From Fimbriimonadaceae bacterium (GTDB lineage: Bacteria; Armatimonadota; UBA10988): 64,000 nt of DNA. The stretch covers positions 239,045 through 303,044 of the forward strand of contig JADZEX010000037.1 in the NCBI GenBank assembly GCA_020850355.1, in the 5' to 3' direction. Under the pieces are notes generated by a model. That model was given only the letters and a program-made list of their open reading frames with translations, was not told the origin of the DNA and ran no database searches. How positions within the stretch are numbered: the stretch's first letter is position 1; every line of letters begins with the position of its first letter. Below, piece by piece: positions 7,671 through 16,763 of the stretch. Both the position numbers and the translations under genes were made by a program.

Positions 7671-9797
7671 GTGCCGATGACCACCAACCCGATCGCCTGG
7701 ATCGGCCTCCTGGCCACGACGGTGCCGGCCGTCGCGGAGCAGCCGACGGTCGTGCTGATCGGCGACTCCATTCGAATGGGCTACGAGCCGACGGTCCGAG
7801 CAGAGCTGGCGGCGGACGCCACAGTGGTCGCCCCGACCGAGAACTGCCGCCACTCCGGCGAGGTGCTGCGCAACCTGCAGGCCTGGGTGCTCGCCGCCCG
7901 CCCGCGGCTGGTCCACCTCAATGCCGGCCTGCACGAGATCTACCGCAACCCCGACGCCCCGCCGCAGCTCAGCGTGGCCCAGTACACCGCCAACCTGGAG
8001 GCCATCTTCCGACGCCTGGCCGAGGCCCAGATCCCGGCGGTCTGGTCCACCACGACCCCGGTGATCGACGCCTGGTACCACCGCGCGAAGGGCTACGCCT
8101 GCCGCTGGAACCGCGACGTGGTGACCTACAACGAGGCGGCGGCCGGGGTGCTGGCGAAGTACCGGATCCCCGTCCTGGACCTCTACCAGGCCGTCTCCGA
8201 GCAGCCCGCGGCCGCCAGCGCAGCGCTCTACGCCGCCGACGGCGTCCACTTCAACGCCGCCGGCTGCCAGTTCCTCGGCCGGCGGGTCGCCGAGTTCGTG
8301 CGGCAACACCTCGCCGATCCGCTGCCGCGGCGCCCGTTCCGCTGTCTCTACAACTTCGAGATGCTGCTGCTCTGCAACCAGTACCCCCTGACGGCGGCCG
8401 CGGCCGGGGCCTACTTCGACAAGCTCGCCGGCAGTGCGGTCGATGCGGTGATGCTCTGCCCGCAGGCCTGGCGGGCCAGTCTCTGGCCCTCGACGGTCGA
8501 CCCGTCGTGGCGACAGCCGCAGGGTCCGGCGAAGGTCTACCCGGCCAGCGGCTTCGCCTATCTGCAGGCTGGCGGCGATCCGGTGGCCGACCTGCTGGCA
8601 GTGGCCAGGCGGCAGGGCCGGGGCTGCTTCCTGAGCTACCGGATGAACGACTTTCACCACGTCGACAACCGCCACAGCCCAACGCATCCACAGTTCTGGA
8701 AGCAGCACCCCGAGTACTGGCTGGGCGACCGCGACGAGAACGCCTACGGCTGCCAGGACCACCGCCGCCTCCACAACTACGCGCTCGCCCCGGTGCGGGA
8801 GTGGTACCTGGCGCTGCTCACCGAGTTGCTCGAGCGGTACGATGTCGACGGGCTCGAACTCGACTTCATGCGCTGCCTGCGCTACTTCCACGACGCCGAG
8901 ATCGACGCCGGTCGGCCGCTCCTGACCGACTTCGTCGGCCGGGTGCGGGCCCAGCTCGACCGTTGCGGGCAGCAGCGCGGCCGGCGTCTGGAGCTGGCCT
9001 TGAGGCTGCCGCCGGAACCGGCCATGGCGGCGGCCGCGGGGCTTGATCTGGCGACCTGGGCGGCCCGCGGCTGGGTCGACCGGATCACCGTGGCCCCGCA
9101 GTTCACCCAGACCACCGAACTGGACATCGAGGGCTACCGCTCCCTGGCTCCGGCGGCTTTCGTGCATGGTGAGCTGAACTTCCTGCTGGCCTACCAGCAG
9201 GAGCCCGGCTCAACGGTGCAGCACTACCGGCTGACGAACTTCCCGACCTACCGCGCGGCGGCCCACAACCTGCTCGCCCGCGGCGCCGACGGCGTCAGCG
9301 TCTTCAACTACGATTACGCCCGCCCCACCGACCGCAGCGTGCTGCCTGAGGGCTTGCGGGGGCTGACCGACCAGGAGTTCCTGAGCACCGCCGACAAGTG
9401 CTACAGCATCTACCGCGCCCATGCCGGCAGCACGCTGCCAGCCTACAACCAGGCCGACCTGCAGCTCCACGTGCCGGACGACCTGCAGCGCGCCCCGGTG
9501 CAGGCCGTGCTGCTGCGCCTGGAGACGGAGCGGCCGCTGGCCGGGCAGCGGATCGTCGCCACGCTCAACGACACGCCGTTGACGGCGCTCGACCGCGCGC
9601 AGCCCGAGCTGTTCCCACCGCTCTCGCACAATCCCGCCAACGCAAGCCCGGCGCGCGTCCGCTGTTTCGCCGTGCCACCGGCAGCGCTGCGGGTGGGGTT
9701 GAACAAGATCCACCTCGAGAACCTCGATCAGGCCACGGCCGCGTGCCGCTTCTGGTCGCTCGAGCTGGCCATCGACCGCACCGGAGCCACCCGATGA
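7671..9797 (+). CDS. SGNH-hydrolase/GHL10-like glycosidase fusion, secreted
   Basis: The first possible start is GTG at 7671, with ATG at 7677 as the alternative. A hydrophobic leader runs to about 'VPAVAEQ'. Residues of about 25-210 are an SGNH esterase domain: block I is 'VLIGDSIRMG', an Asn-containing 'LNAGLHEI' follows, and block V is 'ADGVHFN', which supplies Asp and His. Residues of about 215-560 resemble GHL10/DUF187-type TIM-barrel glycosidases ('GCFLSYRMNDFHH', 'RYDVDGLELDFMRC', 'WVDRITVAPQF'). The C-terminal 120 residues form a beta-rich module. The fusion could remove acyl groups and cleave the glycan in one secreted protein. The stop codon overlaps the start of the cupin gene. Confidence 0.85.
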   Translation: MPMTTNPIAWIGLLATTVPAVAEQPTVVLIGDSIRMGYEPTVRAELAADATVVAPTENCRHSGEVLRNLQAWVLAARPRLVHLNAGLHEIYRNPDAPPQLSVAQYTANLEAIFRRLAEAQIPAVWSTTTPVIDAWYHRAKGYACRWNRDVVTYNEAAAGVLAKYRIPVLDLYQAVSEQPAAASAALYAADGVHFNAAGCQFLGRRVAEFVRQHLADPLPRRPFRCLYNFEMLLLCNQYPLTAAAAGAYFDKLAGSAVDAVMLCPQAWRASLWPSTVDPSWRQPQGPAKVYPASGFAYLQAGGDPVADLLAVARRQGRGCFLSYRMNDFHHVDNRHSPTHPQFWKQHPEYWLGDRDENAYGCQDHRRLHNYALAPVREWYLALLTELLERYDVDGLELDFMRCLRYFHDAEIDAGRPLLTDFVGRVRAQLDRCGQQRGRRLELALRLPPEPAMAAAAGLDLATWAARGWVDRITVAPQFTQTTELDIEGYRSLAPAAFVHGELNFLLAYQQEPGSTVQHYRLTNFPTYRAAAHNLLARGADGVSVFNYDYARPTDRSVLPEGLRGLTDQEFLSTADKCYSIYRAHAGSTLPAYNQADLQLHVPDDLQRAPVQAVLLRLETERPLAGQRIVATLNDTPLTALDRAQPELFPPLSHNPANASPARVRCFAVPPAALRVGLNKIHLENLDQATAACRFWSLELAIDRTGATR

Positions 9798-10087
9798 TCC
9801 TCCGCGGGATCGCCGACCCCGCCCAGGCCGGGCGCGTGGTCTATGACATCACCGGCCACGCCGTCGAGCTGCGCCACTTCGTGATCCGCGAGACCACGGC
9901 CGACCGGCCGTTCGCCGCGCACAGCCATGCCGCGGCCGAGTTCTGGTTCATCCTGGACGGCCACGGCACCCTGCTGCTGGCGGACCGCCGCGAAGCGGTC
10001 GGGCCGGGCGACCTGATCCGCCTCGACCCAGGGGTCGTCCACGGTCTCGAAAGCGATCACCGGGTGCGCTGGATCTGCCTCGGCTGA
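9794..10087 (+). CDS. Small single-domain cupin
   Basis: The frame starts with ATG at 9794, overlapping the preceding stop by 4 bases, and encodes 97 residues. The two cupin motifs are visible: 'AAHSHAAAEFWFILDGHG' supplies two histidines and a glutamate, and 'VGPGDLIRLDPGVVHGLES' supplies the last histidine. It should bind a divalent metal in a six-stranded barrel. Substrate unknown. Translational coupling to the SGNH/glycosidase fusion suggests a role in handling the released sugar, but this is inferred from context only. Confidence 0.85.
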   Translation: MILRGIADPAQAGRVVYDITGHAVELRHFVIRETTADRPFAAHSHAAAEFWFILDGHGTLLLADRREAVGPGDLIRLDPGVVHGLESDHRVRWICLG

Positions 10088-10089
10088 GC

Positions 10090-11256
10090 TCAGATCCCTG
10101 GCACCGGCTCGCCATTCTGCTCCGGATGGTCGGCCACGGCGATCTTCACCGTGCGGGTCTGCCCTTGGCGCACCAGCTTCAGCTCCAGGCTGCTGCCGGC
10201 CTTCGCCGCGGCCACCGCCAGGCGCAGGTCGCGCGGCGACTCGACGATCTGGCCGTCCACCGCGGTGACCACATCAAACTGCTGCAGGCCGGCCTTCAGC
10301 GCGGGTTGGCCGCGGTAGAGGTTGACCACCAGGGCGCCCTTGGTGGTCGGCAGTTGCAGCTCGGCGGCCTGCCGGCTGTTGAGCGGCCGGGCGATCAGGC
10401 CGATCCAGCCGCGCACGATGCGGCCATGCTGCAGCAGTTGCTCGGCGTTGGCGCGGGCAATCTTGGCGGGGATGGCGAACCCGATGCCCTGGTACCCGCC
10501 GGTCTTCGAGAAGATGGCGGTGTTGATCCCGACTAGCTTGCCGTTGATGTCAATCAACGCGCCGCCGGAGTTGCCGGGGTTGATGGCGGCGTCGGTCTGG
10601 ATGAACTCCTCGAAGTCGCTGACGCCGACGTCGTGCCGGCCCTTCGCCGAGACGATGCCGGCGGTGACCGTCTGGTTGAACCCGAAGGGGTTGCCGACGG
10701 CAATCACCCACTCGCCGACCCGCAGGCTCTCGCTGTCGCCCCATTCGGCGACCGGCAGCTTGTCGCCCTTGATGCGCAGCACGGCGATATCGGAGAGCGG
10801 GTCACGCCCCAGAATCTCGGCCACAAACTCGCGGGAGTCGGCCAGCGAGACGCGCACCTCGGCGGCGTCCTCAATGTTGTGGTTGTTGGTCACCACCAGC
10901 CCGTCGGCGCTGATGACCACGCCCGAGCCAAGGCTCTGCGAGGTCTGGTCGGGCGCCTTGGTCCAGCCATCACCGTAGGCGAACTCGCGGAACGGGTCGA
11001 AGTAGGCCTGACCCGGCATGACCCGCGTGCTGGAGATGTTGACCACGGCCGGCGTCACGGCGGCCGCGATCTGAGCGAAGGAATCGCTGACCTGGCGCAG
11101 CTCACCGACCGTGCTCGGCGCGCTGGGCGGCGCCGCCTGGGCCGCGGCGGCCGAGACCGGGGCGCGCTGCCCGCCGATCTTCTGGCCGACCAGCAGACCG
11201 ACCAGGAACACAATCACCAGGCCTGCCACCACGTCGCGCACGTTCAGACGTCGCAT
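10090..11256 (-). CDS. htrA: HtrA/DegP-like membrane-anchored serine protease
   Basis: ATG at 11256 is chosen over an upstream in-frame codon at 11274 because GGAGG lies 6 bases before it. The 388-residue product has an N-terminal membrane anchor ('VVAGLVIVFLVGLLVG') and then an S1C trypsin-like domain. The triad is visible as His in 'VVTNNHNIEDA', Asp in 'SDIAVLRI' and Ser in 'GNSGGALIDI'. One PDZ domain follows ('RGWIGLIARPLN' to 'AVDGQIVESPRDL'). Such proteins degrade misfolded envelope proteins. It is the last gene of a reverse-strand run beginning with dapA, which is a housekeeping context. Confidence 0.93.
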   Translation of the reverse strand: MRRLNVRDVVAGLVIVFLVGLLVGQKIGGQRAPVSAAAAQAAPPSAPSTVGELRQVSDSFAQIAAAVTPAVVNISSTRVMPGQAYFDPFREFAYGDGWTKAPDQTSQSLGSGVVISADGLVVTNNHNIEDAAEVRVSLADSREFVAEILGRDPLSDIAVLRIKGDKLPVAEWGDSESLRVGEWVIAVGNPFGFNQTVTAGIVSAKGRHDVGVSDFEEFIQTDAAINPGNSGGALIDINGKLVGINTAIFSKTGGYQGIGFAIPAKIARANAEQLLQHGRIVRGWIGLIARPLNSRQAAELQLPTTKGALVVNLYRGQPALKAGLQQFDVVTAVDGQIVESPRDLRLAVAAAKAGSSLELKLVRQGQTRTVKIAVADHPEQNGEPVPGI

Positions 11257-11305
11257 CGCCGTCCTCCACCTCACGAGGTGCCCCCAGCCGGGGCTGCTGT
11301 AACGC

Positions 11306-12352
11306 TCAAACGCTCTGCAAGCGCGCCAAGTTCTCCCGATAGGGCGGCCGCACCACGCCCAGCTCGGTCACGATGGCCGTCACCAGGTCGTGTGGCGTGA
11401 CGTCGAAGGCGGGGTTGTAAACGGCGATCCCCGCTGGCGCGGTGGGCACGCCGGCGAAGCTGGTGACCTCCTCGGGTCGTCGCTCCTCAATCGGGATCTC
11501 CGCGCCGCTGGCCAGGCTCAGGTCAAGCGTGCTGACCGGCGCGGCGACGTACAACGGCAGCCCGTGGTGCCGCGCCAGCACGGCGACGCTGTAGGTGCCG
11601 ATCTTGTTGGCGACATCGCCGTTGGCGGTGATCCGGTCGGCGCCCACCACAACGCAATCGATCCCGCCGCGTTGCATCAGGAAGCCGGCCATGTTGTCGC
11701 ACAGCAAGGTCACCGGCAGGCCGTCGGTGGCCAGCTCCCAGGCCGTCAGCCGCGCGCCCTGCAGCAGCGGGCGGGTCTCGTCGGCGTAGACCATCGCCAC
11801 CTTGCCCTGCTCGGCCGCGCCGCGGATCACCGCCAGGGCTGTCCCGTAACCGCCGCTGGTGGCCAACGCTCCGGCGTTGCAGTGCGTCAGGATCCGCGCC
11901 TCGGCCGGGATCAGCGTCGCGCCGTGCTGCGCCAGCGCCGCGCCGGCGGCCAGGTCGTCCTCACGGATCTGCTCCGCCCGCGCCAGCAGCGCCGCCCGCA
12001 GGCCGTTTGGCGAGCCCGGCCAGGCGTCGGACAGCGAGGTCTGCAGTTGCAGCGCCCAGAACAGGTTGACCGCCGTCGGCCGCGTCCGCGCCAGCCGCGC
12101 CACGGCAGCCGCCAGGTCGGCCCGCAGCCCGGCCAGGTCGGTGGCCGTCGAGACGCGAGCCGCCAGGGCGACGCCGTAGGCGGCCGCGACGCCAATCGCC
12201 GGGGCGCCGCGGACGCGCAGCACCTCAATCGCCTCGGCCAGGGTCTCGACGTCGCGGCAGTCGAGGTAGACCTCGGCAGTCGGCAGGAGGGTCTGATCGA
12301 TCAGCCGCACCGCGCCGTCGCGCCACTCGACCGTTACCACCTTGCTCGACAC
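11306..12352 (-). CDS. mtnA: S-methyl-5-thioribose-1-phosphate isomerase
   Basis: The 348-residue protein matches MtnA over its full length. 'VRGAPAIGVAAAYGVALAA' lies in the substrate site, 'ILTHCNAGALATSGGYGT' carries the catalytic cysteine and 'VVGADRITANGDVANKIGTY' the catalytic aspartate. It converts 5-methylthioribose-1-phosphate to the ribulose form in methionine salvage in the cytoplasm. No other salvage gene lies in the window. The gene follows the NtrC-type regulator at 29 bases, so they are probably cotranscribed. Confidence 0.96.
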   Translation of the reverse strand: MSSKVVTVEWRDGAVRLIDQTLLPTAEVYLDCRDVETLAEAIEVLRVRGAPAIGVAAAYGVALAARVSTATDLAGLRADLAAAVARLARTRPTAVNLFWALQLQTSLSDAWPGSPNGLRAALLARAEQIREDDLAAGAALAQHGATLIPAEARILTHCNAGALATSGGYGTALAVIRGAAEQGKVAMVYADETRPLLQGARLTAWELATDGLPVTLLCDNMAGFLMQRGGIDCVVVGADRITANGDVANKIGTYSVAVLARHHGLPLYVAAPVSTLDLSLASGAEIPIEERRPEEVTSFAGVPTAPAGIAVYNPAFDVTPHDLVTAIVTELGVVRPPYRENLARLQSV

Positions 12353-12381
12353 CAGGCCCTCCTCTCGCGGCGCGCCGCGGC

Positions 12382-13806
<1,425 letters not shown>

Positions 13807-13836
13807 CGCCGGGACGGCCTCCTGACCGACGCACGG

Positions 13837-15546
13837 TCAGCCTGCAGGTTCGCTCTGCGCCTCGCCGGCCGCCTCCGGCCAGGGCGCCGTGGGGTCGAGC
13901 AGCAGGAACTGCAGCACCGGGTAGATCCGCACCGCCCGTTCGAAGAACGCCCGCACGCAGCGTTTGCCGGCCCGTTCAACCTCCACCCGGTCGTGCCGCT
14001 CCGGCGCCGGCAGCTCGGCCAGCCGCGCAGCCAGCTCCGCGGCGGCCTGCTCACAAAGCGCCTCGTCGACGCCGCGCACGCCGCGCGCCTTGACCACCGG
14101 CGGGGCCAGCGCGCCGCCGGCGGCGAAGTCGTAGCTCACCGCCGCGGCGACGACGCCGCTCTCCGACAGGAAGCCGCGGTCCTGCAGCACGCTGTCGGCG
14201 GCGCCCAGCTCGCTGATCCGGCCCCCATCGACATGCCAGACGCCGTGTGCCACCGTCCCATCGAGCCGTGCCCCGTCGCGGTCGAGCCGCAGGACATCGC
14301 CGTTCTGCAGCAGGAAGATGTTGTGATGCGGCAGGCCAACCGCCTGGGCCAGATCCCCGTAGGTCACCATGTGGCGGTATTCGCCGTGGAACGGCACGCC
14401 AAACTCGGGGCGGATCAGGTTGAACAGCAGCGCGATCTCCTCGCGGCTGGCGTGGCCGGAGACATGCACCACCTCGGCACGATGGTCGACCACTTGCGCC
14501 CCCCAGCGCAGCAGGTCGTTGATCAGCCGCCAGACCGTCGCCTCGTTGCCGGGAATCGGCGTCGCCGAGAGGACCACCGTATCGTCCTCACGCAGCCGCA
14601 GGCGCGGGTGTTTGCCGCGCGCCAGGCGACTCAAACCCGCCACCGGCTCGCCCTGGCTGCCGGTCACCAGGATCACCACGGCCGCATCCGACAGCTCCGC
14701 CAGCTCGCCGTGAGTCAGGCGCAGGCCCTCTGGGATTTGCAGGTATCCCAGTTCCGCCGCCACGCTGACATTGCGCTCCATGCTGCGACCGGAGACCAAC
14801 ACCCGCCGCCCATGCCGCGCGGCCACGTCGAAGACCTGCTGGATGCGGTGGATCTGGCTGGCGAAGGTGGCCACCAGCACCCGGCCCGGCGCGCGCTGGA
14901 AGATCTCGTCGAAGCTCTTCCCGACGACCATCTCCGAAGGCGTGTGGCCCTGCCGCTCGATGTTGGTGGAGTCGCTGATCAACAGCCGCACACCGTCGTC
15001 GCCGAGGCGCACCAGCGTCGAGAAGTCGGTCCGCCGTCCGTCGATGGGCGTGTGGTCGAACTTGAAGTCGCCGGAGTGGACGATGCTGCCGACCGGGGTG
15101 TGGATGCCCAGTCCGAGGCAGTCGGGAATGCTGTGGGTGACGCGGAAGAACTCCAGGTCGAACGGCCCGATGGTCAGCCGGTCGCCCGCCGCGATGCTGT
15201 GCAGGTCGACATCGTCGAGCCGGTGGCGGCCGAGCTTGGCGCGCACCAGGCCCAGCGTCAGCGGCGTGCCGTAGACTGGCGCCCGGACGTCGCGCAGGAC
15301 ATACGGCAGCCCGCCGATGTGGTCTTCGTGACCGTGCGTCAGGACAATCGCCAGCAGCCGCTCGGCGTTCTCTCGGAGGTAGCTGTAGTCGGGGATCAGC
15401 AGGTCGATCCCGGGCGGGGTGTCGTCATCCGGGAAGGCGATCCCGGCGTCGATTAGGAGCAGTTGCTCCTGGCATTCCAGGAGCAGCATGTTCTTGCCGA
15501 TCTCGCCGAACCCGCCGAGCGGGATCAGCCGCACGCACTCGCTCAT
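13837..15546 (-). CDS. rnj: Ribonuclease J
   Basis: The start is ATG at 15546, inside a 4-base overlap with the dapA stop; the frame stays open further upstream but there it only mirrors dapA. The 569-residue protein is a metallo-beta-lactamase/beta-CASP nuclease. 'VLTHGHEDHIGGLPYVL' is the zinc site, 'GSIVHSGDFKFDHTP' and 'VHVSGHASREE' are further metal or beta-CASP motifs, and the C-terminal domain is present. RNase J has 5'-3' exonuclease and endonuclease activity in RNA maturation and decay. The dapA-RNase J order is also known from Firmicutes, which argues for an old, conserved pairing. Confidence 0.96.
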   Translation of the reverse strand: MSECVRLIPLGGFGEIGKNMLLLECQEQLLLIDAGIAFPDDDTPPGIDLLIPDYSYLRENAERLLAIVLTHGHEDHIGGLPYVLRDVRAPVYGTPLTLGLVRAKLGRHRLDDVDLHSIAAGDRLTIGPFDLEFFRVTHSIPDCLGLGIHTPVGSIVHSGDFKFDHTPIDGRRTDFSTLVRLGDDGVRLLISDSTNIERQGHTPSEMVVGKSFDEIFQRAPGRVLVATFASQIHRIQQVFDVAARHGRRVLVSGRSMERNVSVAAELGYLQIPEGLRLTHGELAELSDAAVVILVTGSQGEPVAGLSRLARGKHPRLRLREDDTVVLSATPIPGNEATVWRLINDLLRWGAQVVDHRAEVVHVSGHASREEIALLFNLIRPEFGVPFHGEYRHMVTYGDLAQAVGLPHHNIFLLQNGDVLRLDRDGARLDGTVAHGVWHVDGGRISELGAADSVLQDRGFLSESGVVAAAVSYDFAAGGALAPPVVKARGVRGVDEALCEQAAAELAARLAELPAPERHDRVEVERAGKRCVRAFFERAVRIYPVLQFLLLDPTAPWPEAAGEAQSEPAG

Positions 15547-16427
15547 ACCACTCCGAGCTGCTCCAACTGCCCGCGCAGCGCTGCGCTGCGGGCCGCCGAG
15601 ACCGGCGCCAACGGCGGGCGCAGGCCGCCGCAGTCGATCCCACACAACCGCAGCGCCTCCTTGATGGGCGCCGGATTCACCGAGTCGGCCGGAAACAGGC
15701 CATTGAACAACGGCATCAGCCGCAGGTAGGCGGCCACGCCCTCGGCGAAGCGGCCGCTGCGGTAGGCCTCGATCATCGCGCGGATCGGCTGGCCGACCAC
15801 ATGCGACGCGACACTGACCACGCCGCACCCGCCGCAACACAAGATGGCCGGCGTGTCGCTGTCATTGCCGCTGTACAGGTGGAACCCCGCCGGCACCGCC
15901 AAGGCCATCGCCGCGAACTGGTTGACATCGCCGCTGGCCTCCTTCAGCGCTACGATGTTGGGGACCTCGTGGGCCAGGCGGCCGATCGTCGCCGGCTCGA
16001 TGTTGCGCCCCGTGCGGCTGGCGATGTTGTAGAGCAGCACCGGCAACTCGGTCGCCGCGGCGACGGTCTTGAAATGCTCGTAGAGCATGTCCTGGGTCGG
16101 CTTGTTATAGTACGGACAGACCAGCATCGCGCCATCGAGGCCGAGCTTGGAGGCCTCGCGGGTCATCCAGACCGCGGTCGCGGTGCTGTTGCTGCCGGTC
16201 CCGGCCATCACCTTGGCCCGCCCGCCGACGGCGTCCTTGACGACCCGAATGAGCTGCAGCTCCTCATCATGGGTCAGCGTCGGCGACTCCCCGGTGGTGC
16301 CACAGGCCAGCACCGCGCTGCTGCCGGTGTTCACCAAATGGTCGGCCAGCTCGGCGGCGCGGTCGAAATCGACCTCCAGGGCGTCGTCAAACGGCGTGAC
16401 CATCGCGGTCACCAGGGGACCCCACAT
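15543..16427 (-). CDS. dapA: 4-hydroxy-tetrahydrodipicolinate synthase
   Basis: The 294-residue length is normal for DapA. 'ACGTTGESPTLTHDE' binds pyruvate, 'PVLLYNIASRTG' carries the catalytic tyrosine and 'NIVALKEASGD' the Schiff-base lysine. It condenses pyruvate with aspartate semialdehyde in lysine and diaminopimelate synthesis. It is the first gene of the dapA-rnj-regulator-mtnA-htrA run. A promoter-like TTGACA lies about 45 bases upstream of the start. Confidence 0.96.
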   Translation of the reverse strand: MWGPLVTAMVTPFDDALEVDFDRAAELADHLVNTGSSAVLACGTTGESPTLTHDEELQLIRVVKDAVGGRAKVMAGTGSNSTATAVWMTREASKLGLDGAMLVCPYYNKPTQDMLYEHFKTVAAATELPVLLYNIASRTGRNIEPATIGRLAHEVPNIVALKEASGDVNQFAAMALAVPAGFHLYSGNDSDTPAILCCGGCGVVSVASHVVGQPIRAMIEAYRSGRFAEGVAAYLRLMPLFNGLFPADSVNPAPIKEALRLCGIDCGGLRPPLAPVSAARSAALRGQLEQLGVV

Positions 16428-16763
16428 CGCACAGCTCCAGGCGCCAAGACACTAGCACGCCCCCGGAGGCATGTCAACGCGACGACCCGCCCGCAGGCCC
16501 GGCGGCGGGCCCGCGGCCCGGCCGCCGAGCCAGAGCCGCAGAGCCGGCCAGGGCCTGCTGTGCCGCCGAGGTCGCCCACACCCTTCTCTGCCAGCAACTC
16601 CCCGTCGCCCCCAGCGAAGCGGGCCGGCGGAGGTTGAGCGGCCGCAGCCTTCGCTGCCCGCCCTCCAGCGCAAGTCGGCAGGACGGCAGCCAGGACTGCA
16701 ACAGTCTGAGACCGCCGCAGCCGCTCCGCTGGCGTGCTACCATGCCGCCCATCGGAGCCGCTG
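16428..16763. other. 336-base intergenic region between divergent genes
   Basis: This spacer separates dapA from the divergent DUF5703-type gene. It holds the putative dapA promoter at 16449-16477. Frames here are short and lack ribosome sites, and no RNA gene or clear repeat is seen. GC content stays as high as in the coding regions. Confidence 0.6.
16449..16477 (-). promoter_or_regulatory. Putative dapA promoter
   Basis: On the reverse strand TTGACA (16477-16472) is followed after 17 bases by TAGTGT (16454-16449). The -35 box is perfect and the -10 box is weak (3 of 6 matches). It lies about 22 bases before the dapA start, which gives a short leader. Confidence 0.45.

Noticed and set aside
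5959..7680. A 573-codon + strand frame opposite the symporter
   Set aside because: Its product is a string of His/Gln/Arg/Gly without domains; the reverse-strand symporter with clear motifs explains the region.
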